Shown here piece by piece: positions 12,270 to 23,850 of a stretch of 64,000 nt of DNA (its first letter is position 1; each line of letters begins with the position of its first letter). Origin of the DNA: Theristus sp. LFF4_11. Taxonomy: Eukaryota; Nematoda; Chromadorea; Monhysterida; Xyalidae. Made by a program: the position numbers and the translations under genes. Location: contig JASANC010003839.1 of NCBI GenBank assembly GCA_030248135.1, positions 1 through 64,000 on the forward strand. Direction: 5' to 3'. The notes under the pieces are model-generated. The model was not told the DNA's origin. It made no database searches and was given only the letters and a program-made list of their open reading frames with translations.

Positions 12270-14403
12270 TCAGTCGCTGCAGGATGGTGATGAGAGTTCT
12301 GAGGCGGCCATCTGAGGTGAAAAAGAATCGAGGTCACCTCCACTTGTATCAAGAGCAAACGATGAGTTTTGCGGCTGTTGTTGTTGTTGGTGTGAAAACG
12401 AGTGCATTGTCGGATCTGCGTTTGGGTCGCCGAATCCGTGTATCTAAAATTGAAATACGAAAATAGTTGACACGTGTACAGTACTTGTTTGCACTTTTAT
12501 GTTGATGTGACGTTCAGTCATATTGCAACGTGTGGTCGTGGTCCCTTTTGATAGCTTCTTCTGACTGTGTTGTACTTTTGGCTGAAAACATTGCTGATCA
12601 GTGTTTGTTGCGGCACACGTTCATCCGTGGCCGCGTACACCGGACGTTGGTTGGTGTGCGGCGGTCAGCAAGTCGGCAATGTTGCTGCCAGATTTTGGAA
12701 GTGCCGGCTGATAGGCAGCCGTAATAACAGCAGACGAGCGAACTGGCTCAATGCGCGTTCGCACTTTGCGGCAACAGCTGTCTCTGCTATGCCGTCACTT
12801 TCATCACTCGCGTATGTGAGCGTGATGAGATTTCAAACACAAACAAACAGCATATAAAATAAACTGCCGTTGTTTGTTGTTATTGCTGGTGAGGTTATTT
12901 CTGAGAGTGTGCGTTGTTCGGTTCGTGGCTAATTTGAGTTCCACTTCACGTATGGTGAATTTGCTAAAAGTCAATTGTTTTCTACAAAGTTCGTACTGGG
13001 AGAAAGTCAATCAAAGAAACGTACCAATTGTTGAAAGGCAGTAGTGCCACTGGAACTGTCCACATCAGACGGCGGAAGGGGTGCCCAAAGTGCGGGTGAT
13101 TGTTGCATTTGGTGCACCTCAACTGGATGCATCATTGACATCGGCTCGTGCGACGTGGGACTCGCTGCTATCAAAGGGCCAATGCCTTGCATGCGGACGC
13201 CATTTAGGGCTTGGTTCTGAAATGAAGCGATTCAAAATTTCTTGGTATGTTTTGAATCTTGGATGGCGGCACAATGGTTTGTTTTTGACGTGTTTATCAG
13301 TGGTGTGTGGCGTGCAGAATGCTGCTACATTGTACTTGTACAATCTCTAAATGTGTGACAGTTGTGCTTGTGAACGTCAAAAATCGCGCATTCAAGGGTC
13401 ACCAAATGACATGACAACGATGAAAACTTTTGTGTGAGGTTGCGACCGCGACTTTCCAACCGTGGTGTTCATTGAGAATCAGGACACACAATAAGTAGGT
13501 TTACGGTACGGTTTTCATCGCAAACAACATATACGTGCAAGCAATGCTTTGAAACTTCTGAGCGAATGGTGTAAAAATTTCAACATGGGGCGCAGGGCAA
13601 TCCTATTGAACTACCCGTAGTAGCTGCTCTGCTGTACCAATCGGATGTGGCAGCTCTGCGCGCAAGCAACAACAATACCGCCAGCTATTCTTCCGACATT
13701 ATTCAACAGGTTTGTTTGCTTTTGTGGTCTGTGTCCTCTCGACCGAAAGACAAGTGTACATAAACGTTCGATACAAATGCTTGCAGTGTCAGTCGTCAGC
13801 GTTTGACGTTGCCTGTGGCTCTATTTGTCTTGTCTGCACGGGCACGCGTTGATGTACAAACAAATTTGTGTATTTTTGGTAAACGTTTACAATGATATTC
13901 ACACTTGTGAGCTGAAAATAGTGTCTGTGTGAGTGAGTGTCTATGAATACGAACCTTTTCTTGTTGTTGCTGCATGTGTTTCATCAGGATTTGTTTCTTC
14001 TTGTCCTTGCATCGTTTGTTCTGGAACCAGACACGGATGACACGTGGATTGAGGCCGGTCATTTCGACGAGTTGCTCTTTCATGAGCGCGTCCGGCCGCG
14101 GGTTTGCCGCGTAGCAGCTGCGCAGCGTGTGCAGTTGCTTCTCGTTGAGCACCGTGCGCACGCGTGTCGTCTTGCCCTTGTCTTTCTTGTCCTTCTTGCC
14201 GTGTCGCATCAGCGCCGAGCTGCCGCCGACGCCGCTGATGCCTATGGAGCTGGTCGTCGATGTGTCGCTCGATGACGACGTTGCGTTCTTGCCTGAGCCG
14301 CTCGCGCTCGCGCCCGCAGTTTGCACGAGCACAACCGACGTGTCGCCCATGTCAAACGATGGCATCGTATTGCTATTGATATTATTATTATTGTTGTTGT
14401 TGC

Positions 14404-14461
<58 letters not shown>

Positions 14462-16474
14462 GCTGTTGTTGTTGACACTGCTTGTAGGCGCCGCTGCACC
14501 CGCAGCAGAGTGGTTGCTAAGCGTCGTCAGTGACGGTTCACCTATAGACAATCATCGAAATTAATTACTTCTGTTTCGTTATAAATTACTGATGTATTAA
14601 ATTTTATTGCATTGTTGTCAGAGGACAATGAAAATTGAGCCTGCCCAGCTACATGTCGGCAGTCGTAACGTGACCAGTACTTGTCATATTTTGAATTAAA
14701 AACAATGTACTGCCAACCTTAGTCTCATTTAGAAAACAAAGCTGAAGCACACTTTCAACTGCAGCTAAACACATGTCCATTTTCGGTGTGTCAGAAATCA
14801 CTCACCCATGGCAGAGACCGTGACGTTCGGTGGTGCGGAGCGCTCGTGCGCAATGTGCGGGTGCAGCTGGTGTGGTGCCCGCTGCGACGCACTCTGAGCC
14901 ATCGGCAGCATTTGCATCGCGGCGCCGGCAGACGCGAGCAAAAGTTCGTGGTCTGCACGGCAGTAGAGTTCGTCGTTGCGTAGGGCAAACTCGTCGCCAG
15001 GCATCAGCCGCCGGTTGCAGTAGATGCAACGAAAGCAGTCCAGGTGATAAATGCGGTGCCTCGCTCGCATGACGCAGTCGTTCTTCGCGAACGAGCAGCC
15101 GCATTTTGCACACTTTGCGCCGAACAGCCTGTGAACGCGACTTCGTTGTTTTTGTTTGCAACCTGTTGACTGTGTGCGTGCCTACGCATTTGTTAGATTC
15201 TTTTGTTGTCCCAGTCAGTCCGACAGGAAAATAGGAGGGATGCTTGCTGTTTAGGTGGAACACATTTTTATGTAGCAGGTTTCAATGTAGGGATTACATG
15301 ACCACGAACAGAAATGTCAACCCCCTGTGGTTTTACATGACAGATCAGCGTGATGGACAATATCCTGATCATCCGCATTCAGTAATGCTAAAAGAAAGCG
15401 AAAGACAATGAAGTCATGTAACTACATCGAAGAAGATCCGCGGTGGTTACGTGGTCAGGTTGAATAAACGAAAATGTCAACGATTTTTGTAAACAAGGGT
15501 TGGGCACCCTGGAGGACACCTGAATTCTGCATTTATGTAATTGGCAGTAACGAACAGGAGACACGTGCCTTGTGATGCATCAAAACACGATTAGACTTCC
15601 TAAAACTCGCCAATTCTTGTTTACACGTCGGTATGAAAACCTTCCGTTTTCAAACAACGGTAGAGCTTGATTTGCTCACCTGATATAATCGCTCTTGCAG
15701 TACGTCTTGCCATCGCGTATAAATGTGGTGCATGTTTCGTCCAAAAATTGTTGGCATTGAACGCACTAAATGATTATTGGAAGCATTACTGCTGACATGG
15801 ACAGTCATAAAAACGTGCGAAAACAAACATTGGATTAAGCTACTTTTTAAATTTAACAATCACTGTATTTTGAAATTTACCCGAAGACATGACGCGTGCC
15901 ATTCGAGGTCTGGTGCGACACGGAGGATGTACCGATCAAAGATTTCTGAAGCAGTTTGTTAAGCGATGTAACTGTGGTGGTCCCAAATTGTGTTTATAAA
16001 CAAATTATAAACTGTCGACAAGGTGTTGAGATGAGCACTCACCGTGGCCACAGCCAATGCAAATTGAAGTGCGTGGCGGTCGCTGCTGCTCTGCAAAATT
16101 CACGTTTTTAGATTTTACGACACAGTCCAAATCAGTCCATCAAAGGTATTAGGTCATACACCAGAGACGTGTGCTTAATTAACAACATATGCCGAAGAAT
16201 CGATTTAATAAAGTTGAAAGCAGTGTGAATGCCGTATTATTCTAATGGAGCATCACCATGGCAGCTCATCAGCGCTGAGTGCTCGCCAGCATATGTTAAA
16301 CATTTGAGAAGATTGTTGCTCGTAATTAAACTGGTATTATTGCGCGCGGACGTTTTAGAGCGATTAAAACTCACTGAGCACCACGAAGTCGTGTCGCAGA
16401 CGCTGCTGCTGTTCGTTGCCGTCGCTCAGCATCGGGGGTCGTCCGTCCAGCAGGTCCTCAGGCTCGTCCACCAT
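12270..16474 (-). CDS. ISL1: Islet LIM-homeodomain transcription factor, complete
   Basis: A nuclear DNA-binding regulator of neuronal and other cell fates (tup in flies, lim-7 in C. elegans). Eight exons in transcription order: 16474-16375, 16090-16043, 15945-15881, 15765-15680, 15128-14806, 14541-13955, 13216-13025, 12443-12270. All junctions keep phase and give about 524 residues. LIM1 includes [19 protein letters not shown] and [15 protein letters not shown]2 includes [19 protein letters not shown] and [18 protein letters not shown]. The homeodomain (exon 6) holds [15 protein letters not shown] and [15 protein letters not shown], nearly identical to vertebrate ISL1. Exon 7 has the Islet-specific [11 protein letters not shown] and AFQQL motif. 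An Asn run plus a Ser-rich linker lies between LIM2 and the homeodomain, making the protein longer than the ~350-residue vertebrate form. The start follows from the first in-frame ATG ([11 protein letters not shown]). Islet class is certain; ISL1 versus ISL2 has no meaning outside vertebrates. Confidence 0.95.
14386..14475. repeat. Coding (AAC)n tract, poly-Asn
   Basis: On the plus strand this is a TTG/TTA/GCT-interrupted GTT repeat; on the minus strand it reads as about 28 Asn codons with a few Ser in the Islet linker between LIM2 and the homeodomain. It is length-unstable sequence in a region that is poorly conserved in Islet proteins. Confidence 0.9.
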
Positions 16475-19376
16475 GATGTCGTGCTCGAATATATCTCGGC
16501 AGTGACAAAGTCAGAGCGCTCGGCAATTAAGAAAGGTGCCGCACGAAAGTACACCGCAACTCTCAGCACTGTAATTACACAGAAAGCATTTGGTGGTGGA
16601 GGGCTGTATACAACGTATGTTGTTGTTGGCAGCATAATAACGGATTATGTACGAGCACAGATGCGCGTGCGGGCAGCTACACAACACTGGCTTGTTGATT
16701 GATTAGTGATTAGTTGCGGCTATACTCTTGCGTTGCGCCACTATGCGTGCAAGCATTCATGTGAGCGGCACTAAATTTCACTGATGATACCCTGGTTACA
16801 TAAATACACAGGCACAAAGGCGCATAAAAGCACACAATGGCCGAAACAGACGCATCACACGCGCTGCTAGCAAGTGTCACCGCAGTGGCGGCTGTTAGCG
16901 AAATGAGAATATTATTATCTGGTGGTAGGTGGCGGTGGCGATGACGTGTGTGCTGCAGTTACCGTAGACAACACAGACGAAGTGTAAAGCTGCAGCACAC
17001 ACGCCTCTGCGTGCTGCGCGTTGTCTTTGTTGTGACAGTGGGCGGAGTGAGCGTCGGTGATGATTGGCAGCGTGTGCGTGCAGCGCTCACATGCGACCGT
17101 CCGATCGAGAGTTTTTACCAAAGTCGGCAATGCAATGTGTGCATGCACGGCAGAACGTGGCGAAATGCACATTCACGCTCCACTGCGCTCATTGCCAATA
17201 GTCGTTGGTGGCATGTACACCCATTGTGGCTGGTTGTTGGTTGTTGCTGTTATTCCGGGGCTGTCTCTGTCCATGTATGGGCTGTGTAGTTTGTGCGTTT
17301 ATTGAATTAATGTTTTATTATGCAAAGGAACATGCGCCGAATCGGTGGCGGCTATTTGTCTTATGTTTTCAAATGCGCTGCGTCCTACGTGGATTGGCCA
17401 TGGGTGTGTGTGTGCCGTGTGCGGTACTGAACGGACAAAAATGCTTAGCCGTGATTTGGTGGCATTTAGCGCGCCTCAGTGCACACGGACGCTTGCTGCT
17501 GGTCGCAGTGCCCGATTCAACCCTCTTTTGGGAACGCCGGCCGGGCGCTCGGCTTGAGCACAAAAACTACGTGCATGTTCCAAGTGGATGGTGGTATGAT
17601 CATCAATGCAATGTACGCACCAATAGTTTGATGTATCAGAGCTACACGGAGTACATGTGTCGTTTGCATTTTACACTGTGTAGACACAAATAATGAAGAC
17701 GTGCAATCTCAATGTCGCATTCCGCACCGCGACTGTTCCATTCAACTCTGCTTGTCAGGGCCGCGCTGTTCCATTGAAGTCTGATGACCGGAATAAATGC
17801 GCGACGACATCAAGTTTATGTTGGCGGTGTTGTTGTTGATGCAACACGTTGCCGTGCACTATGTTGTGCATGTCGCCTGTGTCAAACGGCGGGTCACCAT
17901 TGTCACACGCATCTCCTCCCTCAACACTTTCACCAGCACCCCACTGAAGCGACTAATTCATGCTGACAGACAGCAACACGAAAGCTACAATGTGCGTGGT
18001 CATGAATCGTTGATCAGAGTAAACCCATCCAGAAACTGATAATAATGTTGTGATGACGCCATGGTTGTTTCTGTTTTCTCTGCAGACTATCATCACGGCC
18101 ACGTGTGCCACCTCGTCATCTAGTCTGCATGTGGACTTGCGTTGGTCTTTGGTGATATGAACGTGTGTGTGATGTGTGCTTGTTCACAGGAAGTATTAGG
18201 ACAATTGTTGACATGGCACATACACGAGAATCGACTGTAATCGTCTGTTGCACCAGTCGAAGCATTTGACAAATGGAATTACTGGCACTCATATTACTGA
18301 TAACGAATAAGTTTGATCATGTGTGAATTCTGAAACGGTGACTGCATGAAGCAGAAAATAAAAAAAACATGTTTTGACGGAATTTCAGTAATTTTCAAAA
18401 TGCTGTTAAAATAACATAATGAGAATAACATTGCGCGTACAAGCGTGCATCAGCAGTCTTGCGTTGCAAGGTTGCCGAATATTGGAGGTGACATAAAACG
18501 TCAACATGACAAAACATTAACATGCCGATGCTGGTGTCTTCTTTTTGGTTGAAAGAGAAACATACAACAGTAACAATAATTATAATGGTTTGTGTTCAGT
18601 TCAGTGTTCCAAGGAAATACAAATCTTGCACAACCATCAGTTTACGCGTGCATGCGTTTACAACACGATAATAACCATGGTTTGATAATGTTATTGAATC
18701 AGTGATGTCTAACAGTAATCATTTGTGACAAGTGCCACACTCACATGCGCAATCGGTGCAAATGTAATGGCAAAGGCATCCACCAATTTACTGAAACGTA
18801 CATGACTGAGTTAAAAAAAAACTGGTGACGGATTACTGTGAGTCAGCATGGGAACGATATGACATGTATTGCACGACGATCCCCATTTTTTTCTGTGAAA
18901 ATTATGAGCAAACAGGTGACACTTTTGTTGACTGTTTTAAGTTTATTTAATTTCCGAATAATTTGTGCAGGTTGAGATCACATACAATTAATTCGCGTGT
19001 GAAACACTTCTGTTTCAAAGTTTCATATTCTCACAAAACTCACAGATCTGATGAATCGTTAATAATTTAGCATGAGTAGGAAATCTAATGTCTAACTTTG
19101 AGCATGTTAGAGCAATGATGTATCTAATGTGACTGTACAGTGAAGTCATCCGTCCTCATGACGACAGCAGTTGGAAATGGAAGTGAAAATTTTTATAAAG
19201 TGAAGTTACATGTGGGAATGTTGATGTGCATTTCGATCACCCTGTACTGTTGAAGGTATCTGTCGATTGCGTGCGCCGTGACCGATGTTGTTGCTTCAGG
19301 GCTGCCGATGTTATCTGGCTCCATAAATCGTTTGCCGTTTGATAATCTGTAATTTGAAGCCCCCAATAACTGATAA
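16475..19376. other. Intergenic region between Islet and the next minus-strand gene
   Basis: About 2.9 kb. Long but unconvincing frames exist (for example plus 17205-17693, Cys/Leu-rich). None resembles a family, and codon content looks like background. Being directly upstream of Islet, this probably holds its promoter and distal control DNA, though no specific site can be named. Confidence 0.45.
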
Positions 19377-21468
19377 CTAATGTTCTTCAACTGATTCAAT
19401 ATCACCTTGCCCATCCTGCCACGGGTTTTCTGTCGGCTCAGGGTGTTTATGCAAGTCCTTTGACACGTGCTCCACTTGGCCGATGTGCATCTCTGATGGA
19501 CTCCATTGTTTTATTGGATACACGAGCCAGCCGTCCGTCGTCGTTGTCACCTACAGAGGAACAAAAGAATGTGAGAATCAAGCAGACAAGGTGTAGATGT
19601 TGAATATGTGCCGAACCTTGTGTTGAACGAGTCTGTACGCCAGTATGACGTTGTTGAAAGTCCTCGGCAAAGTTCGCCTGTTGCATAGAACGGTAAGAGT
19701 CAGCTCTCGTGCCCAAATCACCTGTTCGTTTTGCGGTTATCACATAAATGTCTGCTGCCTCATTTAAAAATAACAAAACAACAAAAGCACCGACTTTGTC
19801 TACGACGAACAGATCGTAGATGTGAGCCCAGTTTTCTGGGACGCCCATTTTTTTGTTGAGCGTTTTTACGCTGACTGCACAGTCATCAGGTGATACTGTT
19901 GGCACCTGTGAAGAGGAGGCAGGTCACCGACTCTACGAACGGGCTAGAAAAACGCGCAAACAGTGAAACACCTGCGAGACGACGTAGTCGACCACGTGCA
20001 TCTCAGCTTGACACGGTTCCTCGAATTCATGGCGGCCTTCGTGGTGCAGCTGAATGGTGCTGCGGAACGACAAAGGTCTCGTGTGCCATGACTGAGTGGT
20101 AGATGGACAGTAGCTCGACATTTTAGCCTTGGTTTTTCACTTTTATTTCTTCTTTCTGCACTTCTACTCAATTTCGTTTCCCAAATAATGATTCAACTTC
20201 ATTTACCGAAGAAACGAAAAGCGAACTAACCTGATTCTGTTTGAGATGGAAGTCGTCGGCTCGTGTGTGACAAAGCGTCGTGAGTGTTCCAACAGGGCGC
20301 AACTGCATTCTGCGTAAACTGCCGTGGCCAGAGGCCGTTTTCAAAGTGTCCTTGTACGTCAGGTCCACGAATGACGACCACGGACGAAAGAGGATCGTGT
20401 CGAGATGGCACACTGGCATCAGGTTGCGATACACCTGTTCGCATGGCATTGCAATTAGATGAGAGACTGCGAACTAAGTGAATGCGACGTTGCAACTAGC
20501 TTTTCTGCGCAGCGTCGGCATGAACAGCATGTAGACGTCTCCGACATTGGTGCCGTCGACAGCCCTGCTCAGTTCACGCTCACTGATGTCGCCCATCGCT
20601 TCGTATTCTCCTTCGACGTCCGTTGGTGATGTCACGGTCACGACTGGACGGAAACGAAACGACGGTTGTAGCGACTGGGTCGCCCTGAAAATGAGTTTGA
20701 TACCGCGAACCGGATCTGAAAAGATTGAGATATTCCTTGAGGCCATTACAACATAACATGTCTTGATATTGAACATAAAGAATTTTAGCTGCACATTAAT
20801 ATATCTACAAAATTACTCCTTTTGAACTCTCGTATCAATTTTCAGTTATTTTCATCAACTTTTCGGCATCCCCAGCCGAAACATATCATGCTGTTTTTAA
20901 ATAAAGGAAAGAACAAACGAACACGACGGCTTTGTGACGTGGTTCACCGATGGTGGGCATAGTGGATGGAGTTGTTTTGATCCTAAACGGCGATGCTAAT
21001 TCGGAACGGGAACCTGTTCGTTTGCGTGGTCTTGCTCTGCGTTTTGTCACTTTCGTCAACTTAGGCGGTGCAATGGACGTACGCCAGCGAACATCCGTTG
21101 ATTGTTGTGGAGTTGAACGCATCTGGGAAAAACACATTCAGAGAATCAGCTAGTGCCACTGCAAACCAGTCACATATGCCATTTGCAGTCAACTAAAAAC
21201 TTACTCGAATCCGGGACATCGGTTCTTGTAGAGGTGCACTTTTCGAGCGCATGGCTGCAATGTGTCTGGCATGTTGATCGGCTGGACTTTTTATTTGAGG
21301 ACTTGGAGTTTTGTTGCGTTGCTTTTGCTGCTGCTGTTGCTGTTGCTGTTGCTTTTGCTGCTGCTGTTGCTGTTGCTGCCGCTTCAAGAGGCCAGATGAG
21401 CGAGATCGAGACCGGGACCGAGAGCGACGATGAGACTGTCTACGTTTTCGGAAGAGCCGATGCATCAT
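19377..21468 (-). CDS. Unrecognised seven-exon gene with SR-rich, poly-Gln N-terminus
   Basis: I do not recognise the family. Exons in order: 21468-21205, 21122-20948, 20715-20489 (this 3' end is the least certain), 20434-20231, 20091-19972, 19905-19795, 19550-19377. All remaining junctions fit in phase and give about 424 residues. Exon 1 encodes Arg/Ser dipeptides (RRSRSRSRSRSSG), then two Gln runs interrupted by Lys, then a Pro/Ser segment. Exon 2 is strongly basic. The rest is a globular-looking region with motifs such as SFRFRPVVTVTSPTDVEG, CHLDTILFRPWSSFVDLTY, CQAEMHVVDYVVSQ, GVPENWAHIYDLFVVDK and DGWLVYPIKQWSPSEMHIG. No signal peptide or membrane segment is seen. The low-complexity head suggests a nuclear protein, but that is inference. 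Confidence 0.7.
21309..21379. repeat. Coding CAG-type repeat, poly-Gln
   Basis: CTG/TTG/CTT repeats on the plus strand read as two runs of Gln separated by Lys on the minus strand, inside exon 1 of the unrecognised gene. Confidence 0.85.
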
Positions 21469-21881
21469 TGTGTGGTTGGGTTAATTGATCAGTGGGCACG
21501 TGATGATCACTAGTACCTAGTCTAGTTTCGGGAGCGTTTGTGAAAAAAACATTAGTGGCATTTTCCAGGTAGAATCTGTTATTTTTATGCTTTTTAAAGC
21601 ATCAAGCAGTATGTTCACGTTTTTTCAGTCGTATTGCCGTAGCCGGTTAAGGTTTCGACCAGTATTCAGGAACTACAGTCTATTATCTTTCATTTTGGTC
21701 CCGGTTCTCTATGCCTTTGCACACAGGGATAGGAAAAACGTTTCAAGAATCCGCGGGAATTCAAAATTGGGTTACGGTAGCTGACGAAAGACGTCGGATG
21801 ACGTCATGCGTCTGGTTTGGTGTCCGGCTTTTCCCCAACGCGTGAAACTTTTGTGCACGCGGTCTTCCTGTAACGATAATA

Positions 21882-22012
21882 GCTCCACAACATATGCAGC
21901 TAGCTGATTGGTTGGTGGATGCATTCTATGTAAATCAAACTCTGCCTCCACAGCAATTCCTGCACAGAATGCATGCGTCAACCAATCAGCTAGTTGCATA
22001 TGTTATGGAGTT
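21882..22012. mobile_element. MITE with ~35-bp inverted ends
   Basis: The left end CTCCACAACATATGCAGCTA continues into GCTGATTGGTTG. The right end is its near-perfect inverse, ending CAACCAATCAGCTAG then TTGCATATGTTATGGAG. ATGCATTCT and AGAATGCAT pair further inside. A related, older copy lies at 225-367. Not coding. Confidence 0.8.
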
Positions 22013-22167
22013 GTAATGTAGACTAGGGTTGTGTTTATTGAGCATGCCAGATTTTTTCCAATCGTGTGTGCAAGGGACAAAGAATAAACACAATAGCACG
22101 AAGAAGCAATTGAGTTAAAAAAACACGTCAAGTTTAGACACATAATTGTGTTTCTGAACGAGTTTTT

Positions 22168-22236
22168 TCGTTCATTCAAATTTCGTGCGCTCCTTGCACC
22201 CTGAAAAAAGCTGCCATGTTTAATCGGCCATACCGT
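22168..22236 (-). repeat. Dispersed repeat R, copy 1
   Basis: Reverse-strand copy of a ~70-bp repeat whose core is GGCCGATTAAACATGGCAGC followed by TTTTTTCAGGG and AAGGAGCGCGC. Other copies lie at 33337-33410, 40977-41050 and 62633-62705. Probably the end of a larger transposon family; full extent unknown. Confidence 0.7.
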
Positions 22237-22360
22237 ACACAAAGATTAGTCGTTGACAAAACACCTAAATTGTTCATCGGCGCGGCAATCGTGGGACCCG
22301 CATTGGATAATCATTCACACAAACGGACTGAAAACGAATTCTCTTAAGTTATTCGGGCAG

Positions 22361-22830
22361 CTGATTACGAATATGAGAGTTTAAAAATTGCAGTCCCCGT
22401 GTTTGATGCCCTTCAGACCCGTAACGGGAATAATAATTCCCATACGAGGCCTGAACTGAAAACTACTGGAACGGCCTTAAAACGGGTACTCGGAGTTATT
22501 TGAAGCGCTGATTACAAATACGGAGGGAGGTTTCCAAACTGCAATTTTCGTCCTGTACACTACTCGGACCGTAACGGGAACTATTATTCACGCTCGGGGC
22601 CCGGACTGCACTATCAAAGGAACGGCGCGCCTGAAAGCTAATACTATGAGTTTGTTCGAGGGGCTAATTACGAATATGGAGGTTTTGAACATCAGTTCGT
22701 GTCTTTTACACCTTACGGGCTCTTAAACTTATTGCGAACCCGTACGGGGCCTGCAGTCTGCGCTGGAAAATCACAGGAACGGGCTAAAAAACTGGACCCT
22801 CGTTGAAAATTAAACTCTTTGAGAAGTTCG
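22361..22830. repeat. Degenerate tandem repeat, unit about 150 bp, three units
   Basis: Units open with GCTGATTACGAATATGAG, GCTGATTACAAATACGGAGG and GCTAATTACGAATATGGAGG (near 22361, 22510 and 22665). Each later has an ACCGTAACGGGAA-like word and GGGCCCGGACTG/GAGGCCTGAACTG, then GGAACGG. Units have diverged substantially. Not coding. Confidence 0.75.
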
Positions 22831-22858
22831 GAAAAATACCTGAAGGGCATAAAAAGAA

Positions 22859-22957
22859 GGCCAAATATTATTTCAGATTGTGACAGATAGAAAAGATTGA
22901 CACACGGTTTTTTTCAAGAAAAAAGTATCTAAAAACAGTCTGAAATAATATTTGGCC
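22859..22957. repeat. Perfect 19-bp inverted repeat, 61-bp spacer
   Basis: GGCCAAATATTATTTCAGA at 22859-22877 is matched exactly in inverse at 22939-22957. It could be a small MITE or fold into a hairpin. It directly follows the 150-bp tandem array. Confidence 0.85.
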
Positions 22958-23850
22958 ATTTTTCTGAACTTGTGAAAGAAAGTTTTGGTGAATTTTGCTT
23001 GTGGTGTGGGTGTGGGGTGGGTGTGATGCAGCACAACCATAAACACAACTGTATGTGCAATGGCACGGAAACACGCATTTGAGCTATGGAGCATGCCGTC
23101 TCTAAAGAGCTCGCACGAGATCGTGGCATATCAACAACAGCGGCCCCTGTGAATTCGATAGGCGTGATAGGGAGTCTTTGCCCGTCGGTGGTTTTTTCCT
23201 GACAAACTTTTTTCATTCTCTGAGGGGGTAATGGCAACATTTCAGTGGAGAGAGTTTTACTGTGTGCTTTGGTTGCATCTGCCAAATGATGAGCACTATA
23301 CCTGACTGCACTGTACGTTACACACACATTGTCGAATGTTTCAATGGCTCATTTGAAAGTTTTCTGACACACGGAGTTCTCGGGCTTTGTTGAAATCTTA
23401 ACACAATCAAGTGAAACGCAAGTTCATGTACTCCTGCAAGTTTAAGCTGAAACTATCACTTTAGTTCTGAAAATCAGTCGTACGTAGATATATGAAGTTT
23501 GGTGTATATTGTTTTCGGGCTGCTGATTGTAATGCGCACAGCGTAACCTATAACGTACCAAATGACGTAACGGTACGTAATGTACCTTATCGGTTTGTTG
23601 CTTTATCATTCCGTTCAATTTGTATGGAAAACACAGACTGCTTCAAAAAGCGGAGGCACAATAAACTTTTGTATTTCGTTATGTTTTGGATGCAATGTAC
23701 AGCGTGTTTTTGAGGTTTACAAAAATAGGTTCAGTAAAGTATTTGGGTTAAAAAAGATTCCGTAGTTTTTGAGCGCAGCACAATCTTTAAAGTTTTTGCA
23801 AAACATTTTCGTTTTCCAGTTCGTTCGCATTACACCAAGGAATTCAAGCA

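Noticed and set aside
17205..17693. 163-codon plus-strand frame rich in Cys and Leu upstream of Islet
   Set aside because: No domain, no splice partners, overlapping frames equally open; looks like background in TG/GC-rich DNA.
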